From NCBI GenBank assembly GCA_904419005.1, contig CAJFQI010000027.1:1-42353 (forward strand): 42,353 nucleotides of DNA. The letters are read 5' to 3'. The notes under the pieces were generated by a model, which worked only from the letters and a program-made list of their open reading frames with translations, had not been told where the DNA came from and made no database searches. This DNA is from Candidatus Avimonas faecium (lineage in GTDB: Bacteria; Bacillota; Clostridia; Oscillospirales; Acutalibacteraceae). Of the stretch, positions 1-8,615 are shown piece after piece (positions within the stretch are counted from its first letter, which is position 1; the number at the start of each line of letters is the position of its first letter). A program made the translations under genes and the position numbers.

Positions 1-179
1 TGAAGGCGGACGGCCAGGTTTTGGTGGAGAAGCTCACGGATACCACGCCCGTGCAGCCCAGTGAGCCGGGCCCTCAGACCGGCGATGACTGCCGTATATC
101 GGTTTGGAGCACGGCCCTGCTGATATGCAGCGGATCACTGATGGCTCTGCTGCTGGCGAAGAAGCGAAAAAAAGCGTAG
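1..179 (+). CDS. C-terminal end of a sortase-anchored surface protein (partial)
   Basis: Only the last 58 residues are inside the window, and the gene enters from the left edge in frame from base 3. The visible end is a cell-wall sorting signal: a PGPQTGD motif, a hydrophobic stretch (WSTALLICSGSLMALLLA) and a basic tail (KKRKKA) before the stop. A sortase would cleave between T and G and attach the protein to peptidoglycan. PxTG preceded by G or S resembles the (S/P)PxTG motif used by sortase B of Clostridioides difficile rather than classical LPxTG. The next gene ends in a comparable SPDTGD signal, so two surface proteins lie in tandem. Nothing can be said about the function of the missing N-terminal part. 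Confidence 0.8.
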   Translation, partial: KADGQVLVEKLTDTTPVQPSEPGPQTGDDCRISVWSTALLICSGSLMALLLAKKRKKA

Positions 180-188
180 CAAGGCAAA

Positions 189-225
189 CAGACCCCCGTT
201 TATTCAAACGGGGGTCTGGCTTTTT
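189..225 (+). terminator. Rho-independent terminator after the first surface protein gene
   Basis: A perfect 13-bp stem (189-201 with 206-218), a 4-base loop and a run of five T at 221-225, starting 10 bases after the stop codon. It separates the two surface protein genes. Confidence 0.95.
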
Positions 226-847
226 CCGCACGATGGCTTGCTATGCTCGGGAGGCTGTTGTCCTTTTCCCGTGTCTTTGAATGAGGAGGGAGACGGCCGC
301 CTTGATCCCATGCGGGTCTCAAGAGGACAGGAATCCGCATCGGCATGGGCTCCTCTTCCTGCATCTTGGGAAAGGTCTGGGAAAGTCCAGGGCTCTTGTT
401 GTGTGGCGGCGGAATGGCCAAAACACATAGGCCAGAGATGCAGGGAGAATCGCTAACCATCAGGCTGCGGAGGAAAAAGGCAGGTACCGGCGAAAGGGCG
501 CCTATCGGGCGGTGGCGTGCCGGGAAAATGGACGGATGTTTTCGTCCTGGAAGCGCCTAACATCGGTCTTGCAGAGCCGGGCATTTCCCTGCCGCAGGAG
601 GCAAGAAGTCCCTGCCAGGGATCCCCGCCTTTCAGATTCCAGCCGCGAGATAGTGGGGAAGTTATTATATTTACAGAATCTACAAACAGGAAAAACGTGC
701 GCGAGCCTCTCCAAAAGGCCGCGGGCTTTCGGCGAGCCGGTACAGCGGACTTTACATACATTTTACACGCTTTTTTCGTGCTTCTAACAGTATCTAACTT
801 GTAGCTAAAAGAATGCCATATAAAATTTACGAGGTAGGATAATAAGC
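226..847. other. Long intergenic region without a recognisable gene
   Basis: About 620 bases between the first terminator and the large surface protein gene. Open frames on both strands are short and their translations show no domain, signal peptide or convincing ribosome binding site. The last 190 bases are more AT-rich and probably carry the promoter of the downstream gene. No riboswitch class was recognised. Confidence 0.6.
799..826 (+). promoter_or_regulatory. Possible promoter of the large surface protein gene
   Basis: TTGTAG at 799-804 and TAAAAT at 821-826 are separated by 16 bp, with AT-rich DNA upstream. This would leave a leader of only about 15 bases before ATG 848, but about 45 before the alternative ATG 878. 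The match is modest. Confidence 0.35.
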
Positions 848-3800
848 ATGTGCAAAGATTTTAAAGGGTGTGAGGGTATGTTGAGTAAAATCAAACAGGC
901 ATCTTTACCTGGCCGGACCATGCGCAAGGCCGGGCAAAGACTGCTCAGCGGCATACTGTCGGCAGTAACGGCCGGCGGCATACTGCTTTCTGCTGTCCCA
1001 ATTGCGCGCGCGGCGCAGCTTGAAGCCGGCCAAGTCATCGATGAAATCCTATCCGCAGACAGCCTGTCCATAGCGGACGGAATCAACTACGAACAGGCTA
1101 CGTTTACAACCTCGGACGGCCGCACAGTCGCCGGCTTTATGCTGGACACCAATTACGGCGCAGAGGGCTCCGACCTGAAAATAGGCGTAGGGCTTCCCTA
1201 TGGCGAGACCGCGTTCGGGATGCAGCCGGTGTCGGAGCAGCTGCGTTATGTGGCTCTCGGCGGGCGCAATGTCCTGGCGGGCGTAAACGCAGACTTTTAC
1301 AACATGTCTACCGGCGAACCGGAAGGGGTGGTTGTGCAGGACGGCCAGCAGCTGCACGGCTGGGACGAATCGGACGCGACAGCGCGCCAGCCCTACCGTA
1401 CGTTTTTTGGCGTCCTGAAGGACGGCACGGCCGTCATGGGATACTATGAAGAGTATCTTCAGTATAAGGACGAGCTGCAGCAGGCTGTCGGCGGGGACTT
1501 TATATTGGTAAAAGACGGGAAGGTCACCGACTTTGCCGAAGGCGTCGGCGGGGTGCCCGGCGAAAGCCTGTACGACCAGCCGAAGGAGCCGTATGCACGC
1601 ACGGTCATCGGCATCCGCGGGGACGGCTCCGTATTTATCATCTGCGTAGACGGAAAGCGCCCCGACACCTATTCGGCGGGCCTTTCGCTTACCGAGATGG
1701 CGCAGCTGATGGTGGAGAACGGCGCCGTGCAGGCCATGAACCTTGATGGCGGCGGGTCGACTACCATGGTGGTGAAAGACCCCCAGAGCAGCGAGTACAC
1801 ACTCAAGAACTCGCCCTCCGACAATACCACCGGCCCCACGGGCGGCACAGAGCGCAGCGTGGCCAACTGCCTGTACTTCTACAACGATGACGAGACGGCC
1901 GCGCTGCCCGACGTCACGCTGGAAAAGGACACCGACGGCTACTATTTGATTGACAGCCTTGACGATTTTGAGCAGATAAACTACGACCCTCTGGCAGACT
2001 ACCGCCTGGCCTGCGATATAGACGGCACGGGCAAAGCCATCGCGTCTGTCCAATCCTTCCGCGGGACGTTTGACGGCAACGGCAAATCAATCAACAACCT
2101 TTTGTTCGCGGGTTCCGATTCCCACGGCTTATTTGAACGCCTTGACGCAGGCTCCGAGGTAAAGGACCTGACCATTACGAATGCCACGCTGATATCCGTC
2201 TCGTCCGGCGTAGGCATACTGGCTGGTTCCTGCCAGGGCAAGGTCAGCAATGTCCGTGTGTCGGGGACCGTCCAGGGGGCCAGCAACGTCGGCGGGCTCA
2301 TCGGGACTATCTCCGGCGGGGTCGTAGACGTGACCGACTGCCACGCGGTAGCCGATGTGACGGGTACGGACTCCTATGTAGGTATCCTGATCGGCAATGT
2401 TGAGGTGGATCTCGTCGGTGAGATCGCCCGCTGCTCCGCAAAGGGAACCGTAAGCGGCAAAACCGGCGTAGGCGGCCTGATCGGGCAGATGCGCCACAGC
2501 CTTACCACCACTGTGCGCGACTGCATGGTTACAGACACGGTCGTGACCGGAAACGGCGAAAACGCCGGCGGCATATGCGGCGCTTCCAAGTGCCACGTCG
2601 AGCGTTGCTTTGTCAAGGACGTGACCGTCATACAGCAGGCGCCCAACAACGGCAAGCAGTACAGCGCCTCCCTGCTGACTGGCTGGCAGAACTATAAGGG
2701 TACGGTCATATCCAACAACGTCGCTTTCAGCGGCACAGTTACGGCGGAAAACGACGTAAATTCCCACAGGATCACTCAGTACCAAAAGGGCGATCTCATC
2801 AACAACTACGCTTGTGAAACCATCACCGTCAACGGCCGGACGCGCAACGACGGATCGGACGAGGCCAGCGAGGGCATCACGATGCCCGAACGCGAGCTGA
2901 TGAAGCAGGAACTGTATACCGGCCTCGGCTTTGAATTCGGCGAGGACAAGGCCTGGGTATGGGATCCCCAGTATAACATCCCGATTGTCAATAACAGCTG
3001 GTTTGAAATCCCCGCAAGCAGCAGCCCCGCGCTGATCATGGACGAGGAGGGGTACTTCCTTATTGACAGCGCCGACGACTTTGCGCAAATCCAAAAGGCG
3101 CCCGACGCAAAATACCGCCTGGCCAACGATTTGGACATCCGGTATACGCAGGTGCCGCAGATTGAAGAATTTTCGGGCGAGTTTGACGGGCAGGGCTATA
3201 CCCTCAACGGCTATACGGCTTCTGTGCCTCTGTTCGGCACGCTCCAGCCTGGCGCCGTCCTCCGCGACCTTGCCATGGTCAACGCCGAAATCCACAGCGG
3301 CGCCGATTATGCGGCTGTAGCCGTGGGCGTATGCGATGGCGCTTCCATAACCGGCGTGAAGGTACACGGCACCGTCCAAAGTACATCCGAAAGCGCGCAG
3401 GGCGCCGCGGGCGTCGTAGCAGCGCTCCGCTCCAGCTCGGGCGAATACCTGGTGAACAACTGCTCGGCGTTGGTGAATGTGGATTCCACGGCCGGATACG
3501 CAGGAGCGGTATTCGGGTCCAGCGAAAGCGGGGCCAAGGGCCAAATCCGCGCCTGCCTGGCGCAGGGCTCGGTAAACGGCGCGGAATATGTAGGCGGCCT
3601 CGGCGGACGGATCGCCGCCTCCGCGGACGTAACCGTAAGCGATTGCGTCAGCAAGGCCGATGTAAGCGGGGAGGCCTATGTAGGCGGCCTGATTGGCTCC
3701 GCGGCCTGCAAAGTGCAGAGATGCCTGGTGGCAAACGTTGACATCCAGCAGCAGAGCCAGCAGGCCGAGGCCCAATATTCGGCGTCGTTCCTGAGCGGAT

Positions 3801-5866
3801 ACAGCGCCTACGGCCAGTCCGAGCTGCGCGGCAACGTCATCTACAGCGGGCAGATAAGCACCTCCAACCCCGAGGCGTCCTTTAACATAGGGGGAGCGGG
3901 GACAAGAGAGGACAACTTTGTAAGCGGTACCCTGGCCATCAACGGGGAATTCCGCCAGAGCGGCGACGCGGCCGCGGATGGCGTGACGGCCACGGCCGAG
4001 CAGCTGGGGACGCAGAGCTTTTACGAGCTCCTGGGCTTCGACTTTACGCAGGAAGGGCCCTGGGAATGGGACGGGGACATCCCCGCGCTCAAGAACAGCA
4101 GTGTGGATATTCCCGAAAAGACCTTCGTGATTGAAAACGACGTGATGAACGTCGGCTCGGATGAGACGCAGAGGCTGCTCACCTGGTACAGCCCGGTAAA
4201 CGAAACCGTCCGTGTGCAGATTGCCCCCACCTCCGAGCTGGAGGACGGCCTGATGCCGGCCGGCGCGCTCACCATCCGCTCGGAGCCGATGAGCTGCTCG
4301 CTAGAGGGCATGAACCTGTTCCGCGCAACGCTGGACGGCTTGACGGAAAACACGGAATATTCTTACCGCATCGGCAGTGATTCCGCGGGCTGGACCGAGC
4401 TGAGGACCTTTGAAACCGGCAGCTTCGGCGACTTCTCCTTCCTCTTCGGCGGAGACCCGCAGATCGGCGCGAGCGGGGACATTGAAAACGATAAGAACGG
4501 CTGGCAGAACACGCTGGACCAGGTGGGCGAATATTTCCCCGACGCCAGCTTTATGCTGACTCTGGGGGATCAGATACATCACGCGGAAAGCGAGACGGAG
4601 TACAGCGAGTTCCTGTCCACAGGCGATTTCGCGACGCTGCCCCTGGCGGTGGCTATCGGGAATCACGACAGCAGCGGCGCGATATTCAAAGAGCATTTTT
4701 CCGTACCCAACCCCGTGGAGAGCGAGGGCGACACCGCCGCGGGCGGCGATTACTGGTTCATGTACAACAATGTGCTGGTCATGTGCCTCAACACCAACAA
4801 CCTCAGCACGGCCCAGCACAAGAAGTTCCTGGAAGACACGCTGCAGGCCCACGGCGGCGAGGCCGATTGGAAGGTCGTCGTGTTCCACCAGTCGATATTC
4901 AGTATGGCCGACCATGCCTTTGAGGATGACATCCTTCAGCGCCGCCGTGAACTCGCGCCCCTGCTGTCGGAACTGGGCATTGACGTGGTGCTGATGGGCC
5001 ACGACCACTCCTACACACGCAGCTACATGATGGATGGAGTAATACCGATTATTCCAGAAGAGGGTGTGACCGACAGCGTCACGGATCCCGCCGAGGGGCA
5101 GGTGCTGTACATCACGGCAAACTCCGCCTCGGGCAGCCAGTTCTACGAGTTCCAGAACGCGGAATTCAACTTTGCCGCGGTGAAGAACCAGGAAAACGTC
5201 GCTAACATCTCCAAAGTAGACGTTACCAAGGATTCCTTCACCATCACTACCTACCGCACCAGCGACATGAGCGAGGTTGACCGCTTTACCATCTACCGCA
5301 CACCGGGCGCTTCCGTCACGGGCGTTACCCTTGACAAAGCCGAGCTTGAGCTCCAGGTGGGCCAGAGTGAGGCGCTGACCGCTGCGGTTGAGCCCGACGC
5401 CGCCGAGGATAAAACCCTGACCTGGGCTTCCAGCGATGAGAGCGTCGCCACGGTTGAAAACGGGGTAGTCACCGCGGTGGCGGAAGGCACGGCGACGATC
5501 AGCGTCACGACGGCGGACGGCGGCTTTACGGCCGAGTGCGTGGTAACGGTCAAAGCCGAGGACTCCTCAGGCGAGCAAAACCCGGGGGATGAGCAGAATC
5601 CTGGGGATGAACAGAACCCCGGCGGCGAGCAGAATCCTGAAGGCGGGCAGAACCCCGGCGGCGAGCAGAATCCCGCCGATGAACAGAATCCCGCCGATGA
5701 ACAGAACCCCGGCGGTGGACAGAACCCCGGCGGTGGACAGAACCCTGAAGGCGGGCAGAGTCCCGACACGGGCGATCCCGAAACGCCCATAGGGGAGCTT
5801 ATGCTCCTGGCATGCACGGCGGCTGCGTTCGTTGTGCTGAGCCGCAAAAGGAAAACGGCGATATAA
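848..5866 (+). CDS. Giant sortase-anchored surface protein: phosphodiester glycosidase + GLUG repeats + purple-acid-phosphatase-type domain + BIG2
   Basis: 1672 residues. A signal peptide (hydrophobic core about residues 32-52, ending ARAA) leads to a phosphodiester glycosidase (NAGPA-like) domain, residues about 80-340, with the motifs AGVNADFYNMSTGEPEG and NLDGGGSTT (about 298). Two GLUG-type blocks follow (about 361-716 and 733-1083). Next is a fibronectin-like/purple acid phosphatase N-domain (about 1095-1195) and a metallophosphatase core with GDPQ (about 1202), GDQIHH, GNHD (1271), FHQS and GHDHS (1384). A BIG2 domain (about 1489-1573), a QNP repeat linker, an SPDTGD sorting signal, a membrane segment and SRKRK end the protein. 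ATG 848 has GAGGTAGGA upstream; in-frame ATG 878, preceded by AAAGGG, is equally possible. The enzyme should work outside the cell on phosphosugars. That the two catalytic domains act in sequence is inference. Confidence 0.9.
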   Translation: MCKDFKGCEGMLSKIKQASLPGRTMRKAGQRLLSGILSAVTAGGILLSAVPIARAAQLEAGQVIDEILSADSLSIADGINYEQATFTTSDGRTVAGFMLDTNYGAEGSDLKIGVGLPYGETAFGMQPVSEQLRYVALGGRNVLAGVNADFYNMSTGEPEGVVVQDGQQLHGWDESDATARQPYRTFFGVLKDGTAVMGYYEEYLQYKDELQQAVGGDFILVKDGKVTDFAEGVGGVPGESLYDQPKEPYARTVIGIRGDGSVFIICVDGKRPDTYSAGLSLTEMAQLMVENGAVQAMNLDGGGSTTMVVKDPQSSEYTLKNSPSDNTTGPTGGTERSVANCLYFYNDDETAALPDVTLEKDTDGYYLIDSLDDFEQINYDPLADYRLACDIDGTGKAIASVQSFRGTFDGNGKSINNLLFAGSDSHGLFERLDAGSEVKDLTITNATLISVSSGVGILAGSCQGKVSNVRVSGTVQGASNVGGLIGTISGGVVDVTDCHAVADVTGTDSYVGILIGNVEVDLVGEIARCSAKGTVSGKTGVGGLIGQMRHSLTTTVRDCMVTDTVVTGNGENAGGICGASKCHVERCFVKDVTVIQQAPNNGKQYSASLLTGWQNYKGTVISNNVAFSGTVTAENDVNSHRITQYQKGDLINNYACETITVNGRTRNDGSDEASEGITMPERELMKQELYTGLGFEFGEDKAWVWDPQYNIPIVNNSWFEIPASSSPALIMDEEGYFLIDSADDFAQIQKAPDAKYRLANDLDIRYTQVPQIEEFSGEFDGQGYTLNGYTASVPLFGTLQPGAVLRDLAMVNAEIHSGADYAAVAVGVCDGASITGVKVHGTVQSTSESAQGAAGVVAALRSSSGEYLVNNCSALVNVDSTAGYAGAVFGSSESGAKGQIRACLAQGSVNGAEYVGGLGGRIAASADVTVSDCVSKADVSGEAYVGGLIGSAACKVQRCLVANVDIQQQSQQAEAQYSASFLSGYSAYGQSELRGNVIYSGQISTSNPEASFNIGGAGTREDNFVSGTLAINGEFRQSGDAAADGVTATAEQLGTQSFYELLGFDFTQEGPWEWDGDIPALKNSSVDIPEKTFVIENDVMNVGSDETQRLLTWYSPVNETVRVQIAPTSELEDGLMPAGALTIRSEPMSCSLEGMNLFRATLDGLTENTEYSYRIGSDSAGWTELRTFETGSFGDFSFLFGGDPQIGASGDIENDKNGWQNTLDQVGEYFPDASFMLTLGDQIHHAESETEYSEFLSTGDFATLPLAVAIGNHDSSGAIFKEHFSVPNPVESEGDTAAGGDYWFMYNNVLVMCLNTNNLSTAQHKKFLEDTLQAHGGEADWKVVVFHQSIFSMADHAFEDDILQRRRELAPLLSELGIDVVLMGHDHSYTRSYMMDGVIPIIPEEGVTDSVTDPAEGQVLYITANSASGSQFYEFQNAEFNFAAVKNQENVANISKVDVTKDSFTITTYRTSDMSEVDRFTIYRTPGASVTGVTLDKAELELQVGQSEALTAAVEPDAAEDKTLTWASSDESVATVENGVVTAVAEGTATISVTTADGGFTAECVVTVKAEDSSGEQNPGDEQNPGDEQNPGGEQNPEGGQNPGGEQNPADEQNPADEQNPGGGQNPGGGQNPEGGQSPDTGDPETPIGELMLLACTAAAFVVLSRKRKTAI
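5573..5752 (+). repeat. 18-bp coding tandem repeat (QNP linker)
   Basis: Ten in-frame 18-bp units encode a six-residue motif of the form (E/G)QNP(G/E/A)(D/G). An eleventh unit has become GQSPDT and forms part of the sorting signal. Such Pro- and Asn-rich stalks span the cell wall in anchored proteins. The near-identical units make copy number prone to slippage and assembly error. Confidence 0.9.
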
Positions 5867-5870
5867 ACGC

Positions 5871-5908
5871 TGACGCGCCCAGAATGGCGCAGTCGCAGCG
5901 GCGCGTCA
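5871..5908 (+). terminator. Weak hairpin after the surface protein gene
   Basis: A perfect 9-bp stem (5871-5879 with 5900-5908) with a 20-base loop starts just after the stop codon, but no T-run follows. It may be a weak terminator or a 3'-end stabiliser. The YibE/F gene begins 56 bases further on, so read-through is possible. Confidence 0.3.
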
Positions 5909-5963
5909 AGAAGCGAAGGCTTTGAGACGCGCCGCCTATTCATCTTTATACAAAAGGTGGTCC

Positions 5964-7208
5964 ATGGAAGTGAACAAACGGAAAAGCTCTGCCCTGCCCT
6001 CGCTTATCCGCGGCATGAGCGGCAAAAAGAAACATGCTCTCGGCTACGCAGCCATCCTGCTGTTTATAGCAGCCATCATGACGGCGGCCATCCTATGGAA
6101 TGCGGACAATCCCGTGGGCTATACTATGTACAACAGCCAGTCGATATCCTATGACAAAGGGCGGGTCGTGGAGATTATCGACGAGAGCCTGCAGCGCGAA
6201 AATGAGTACTCCAGCCGCTGGCTCGGCACGCAGCAGGTTCTGGTGCAGATGAGCAGCGGGAAGCTCAAGGGCAGCCGGATTGAAGTCAGCAACATCCTCA
6301 GCACAGACCATAACCTACTGCTTGGCGCAGGCGACGCCGTCATCGTCAAAGTCGATTCCCCCGAAGGCATCAAGCCGTTCTACAGCATCTATAACTATGA
6401 CCGCACCGGCGGAATTGTGATTATCAGCGCGGTGTTCCTGCTTATGCTGATTCTGATAGGCAAAACGAAGGGGTTGCGCAGTGCGCTGGGCATATTCTTT
6501 ACGCTGTTTTTTATCATAGAAGTGCTGCTGCCGATGCTCTACCACGGCTATTCCCCCATACTATGCTGCTTTATTACGGTGCTGCTGACCTCAACGGTGT
6601 GCCTGACGCTGCTGACGGGGATCAGCAAAAAGACGCTGCTCAATCTTGCGTCGGTACTGATAGGCATAGCGGTCGTGTCGGGATTCTACCTGCTGTTCAC
6701 GCAGATCCTGCATTTGTCGGGCTACAACGCGGACGAAGCGGAGGAACTGCTGATCATTTCCCAGAATACGGGACTGAATATCGGCCAGCTTCTGTTTGTG
6801 GGGGTAACGATCGCGTCCCTGGGCGCGGTGATGGATATGACCATGTCTATCTCCAGCCCCTTGTTTGAGATGAAGCGCCTCCGGCCCGATATAGGCTTTC
6901 GGGAAATTGTCGAGTCGGGGCTGAGCATAGGCAAGGATATGAGCGGCACGATGAGCCAGACTCTGATACTCGCCTTCATCGGCTCGGCCCTGACGGCGAT
7001 GCTGTCACTGATGTCGTATGGCGTAAGCGTCAATCAATTTTTAAGCTCCAATTACATGGCCATAGAGTTCCTGCACGGCATCATCGGCGGCACCTCCGTG
7101 ATCCTATCAATCCCTGTAACGGTGCTGATGTGCGCGTGGTTTTTGAGCCGGGGCAAACGGCAGGAGCAGAGAGCAAGGCGGCAGTCCGAACGCAGAAAAA
7201 CGCGCTGA
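5964..7208 (+). CDS. YibE/F family multi-pass membrane protein
   Basis: 414 residues from ATG 5964, which has AAAGGTGG just upstream; the frame is open further upstream without a better start. One membrane segment near residues 25-45 is followed by an extracytoplasmic region with a beta-rich, OB-like pattern (RVVEIIDES ... VLVQMSSGKLKGSRIEVSN). About seven more membrane helices follow, with the conserved GAVMDMTMSISS stretch of the YibE/F family (PF07907) in the middle. The family is widespread in Firmicutes and its substrate is not established; transport roles have been proposed. It follows the surface protein at short distance and may share its transcript. The C-terminus is rich in Arg, Gln and Glu. 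Confidence 0.85.
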   Translation: MEVNKRKSSALPSLIRGMSGKKKHALGYAAILLFIAAIMTAAILWNADNPVGYTMYNSQSISYDKGRVVEIIDESLQRENEYSSRWLGTQQVLVQMSSGKLKGSRIEVSNILSTDHNLLLGAGDAVIVKVDSPEGIKPFYSIYNYDRTGGIVIISAVFLLMLILIGKTKGLRSALGIFFTLFFIIEVLLPMLYHGYSPILCCFITVLLTSTVCLTLLTGISKKTLLNLASVLIGIAVVSGFYLLFTQILHLSGYNADEAEELLIISQNTGLNIGQLLFVGVTIASLGAVMDMTMSISSPLFEMKRLRPDIGFREIVESGLSIGKDMSGTMSQTLILAFIGSALTAMLSLMSYGVSVNQFLSSNYMAIEFLHGIIGGTSVILSIPVTVLMCAWFLSRGKRQEQRARRQSERRKTR

Positions 7209-7276
7209 CTTTTTGCGGCATCGCCATCCTTTTCTGCCGGCTAGTCGGTTGCTGCATATCGTTTTTTACGCAATGC

Positions 7277-7314
7277 AAAGCCCTCCCATGTACTTCCTTA
7301 CATCGGAGGGCTTT
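7277..7314 (+). terminator. Terminator after the YibE/F gene, between convergent genes
   Basis: A 10-bp GC-rich stem (7277-7286 with 7305-7314) continues as ATGTA/TACAT (7288-7292 with 7299-7303) and ends in TTTT. The complementary A-run on the other side could let it also stop transcription coming from the minus strand. Confidence 0.85.
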
Positions 7315-7566
7315 TGCCTATTGGCCGTTTTTGAGGGGCGGCTTATGGGACTAGGCTGAAAGGGAGCTGTGCGGGACGGAAGGCGTTCGGAACGCTGAAC
7401 GGAAACAAGACGGCCGATTTTTATGGGTAGCGCGGGCGGATAACCTGAGCGGGAATAAGGATCCCAGGGAGGCATCGGCCGTTCCATCCGCCCTTAACGG
7501 GGGCGGGAAAAGGGCCGGTTTGTGCTTATGACAGCGGCTTCAACCGGAAAAGCCGCCGCCCGGGGG

Positions 7567-8020
7567 TTAAAGCCACGCGAGTATTTCCGCGGCGTTGGTA
7601 TCCGGCTTGACCTTGGGCATGACCTTTTCTATGTGGCCTTGCTCGTCAATGAGGAAGGTGGTGCGCACCACGCCCATGGTGGTTTTGCCGTACAGCTTCT
7701 TTTCCTGCCAAACGCCGTAGGCCTGGATGGCGGCCAGCTCCGGGTCTGAAAGCAGGATAAAGGGCAGCCCGTATTTTTCCGCAAACCTGGCGTGCGAGGC
7801 GGTGCTGTCGCGGCTGATCCCGATCACTTCCACGCCCTTTTCCTGAAATTCCCCATACAGCCCGGCAAAGGCGCAGGCCTGTTTGGTACAGCCGGGCGTA
7901 TTGTCCTTGGGATAGGAAATATAGGACCACCTTTTTCCCCGCAAAATCGGAAAGAGAAACCGCTGTTCCGTCCTTGTCCTTCAGGGTAAATTCTGGAGCT
8001 TTATCACCGATATTGAGCAT
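7567..8020 (-). pseudogene. bcp: Bcp-type peroxiredoxin, frameshifted
   Basis: The N-terminal part ([18 protein letters not shown] ... KKVVLYF) and the remainder ([16 protein letters not shown] ... AAEILAWL) lie in different frames and together make a complete, roughly 150-residue thioredoxin-dependent peroxiredoxin. Removing one G near 7915-7916 restores [11 protein letters not shown]. The peroxidatic cysteine lies in the second frame, so the product translated from the start codon would be inactive. The start has a good AGGAG and begins 10 bases after the tlpA stop, making this the last gene of the rhodanese-ccdA-tlpA operon. Codons and family residues on both sides of the break look intact, so the lesion is either very recent or a sequencing error. 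The downstream frame has no start of its own with a Shine-Dalgarno. Confidence 0.85.
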
Positions 8021-8030
8021 AATCCTTCTC

Positions 8031-8600
8031 CTATTCTGTAATCATTTGGATTCCTTTTTCAAGGGTTTCAAAATCCAGCATCCCGCTGCTGTACGTCACG
8101 AGGTCCCCGTTTGCGTCAATGAAAAAGGTGGAGGGGAACCCGGTCACATAATAGGCGTTGACCGCCTGGAGCTCCGTATCAAAGAACACGTCAAATCCGA
8201 AGCCCTCCTGCGCGATATATTCCTTTGCAGACGCCATCGTCTCCTGGACGCCGTCGGTGGCGTTCACCATGAGGAACTGCACATCCGGGTATTTCTCATA
8301 CGCCTTATCAAAATCCGGCATTTCCACCTTGCAGTAATAGCACCAGGTGGCCCAGAAGTTGAGGACGACCGGCTTTCCCCTGTAATCCGAAAGCTGCACC
8401 TCATTGCCGCCGGCATCGAGCACCGTAAAGTCCGGCGCTGTATAGGCGCTTCCTCCCGAAGCCGGATCCTGTGCCTGCGAATTCTGCATCAGGTTGTCTC
8501 CGCCGTAATTCTTGCTCAATACCTGATACAGGACGGCGGCGCCAGCAATTACCGCCACAAGGGCAGCCGCCAGAATGACCCATTTCATCTTGCTTTTCAT
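8031..8600 (-). CDS. Membrane-anchored TlpA/ResA-like thioredoxin
   Basis: 189 residues. An uncleaved N-terminal membrane anchor (residues 7-29) is followed by a short Ser/Asp/Gly linker and a redoxin domain with WATWCYYC (Cys87 and Cys90) and the cis-proline loop GFPSTFFID. The family passes electrons to extracytoplasmic disulfides and receives them from CcdA, whose gene lies directly upstream; the ccdA stop and this start are 15 bases apart with AGGAGG between them. The CYYC pair is unlike the CEPC or CGPC of cytochrome c maturation proteins. No haem-lyase genes are nearby, so general thiol or peroxide repair at the envelope is a more likely role than cytochrome assembly. Confidence 0.9.
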   Translation of the reverse strand: MKSKMKWVILAAALVAVIAGAAVLYQVLSKNYGGDNLMQNSQAQDPASGGSAYTAPDFTVLDAGGNEVQLSDYRGKPVVLNFWATWCYYCKVEMPDFDKAYEKYPDVQFLMVNATDGVQETMASAKEYIAQEGFGFDVFFDTELQAVNAYYVTGFPSTFFIDANGDLVTYSSGMLDFETLEKGIQMITE

Positions 8601-8615
8601 GGTGGTGTTCCCCTC

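Noticed and set aside
1049-3775. Long minus-strand open frames (334 and 548 codons) under the large surface protein gene
   Set aside because: They are antisense shadows of a GC-rich gene; composition is Arg/Ala/Val-rich without domains, and the plus-strand frame is clearly coding.
5573-5752. Regular short repeats, possible CRISPR array
   Set aside because: Units are contiguous 18-mers in frame without spacers and encode a Pro/Asn stalk.
7905-7925. Programmed +1 frameshift in bcp
   Set aside because: No slippery codon, stop codon or stimulatory element of the known kinds is at the junction, and Bcp is not known to use one.
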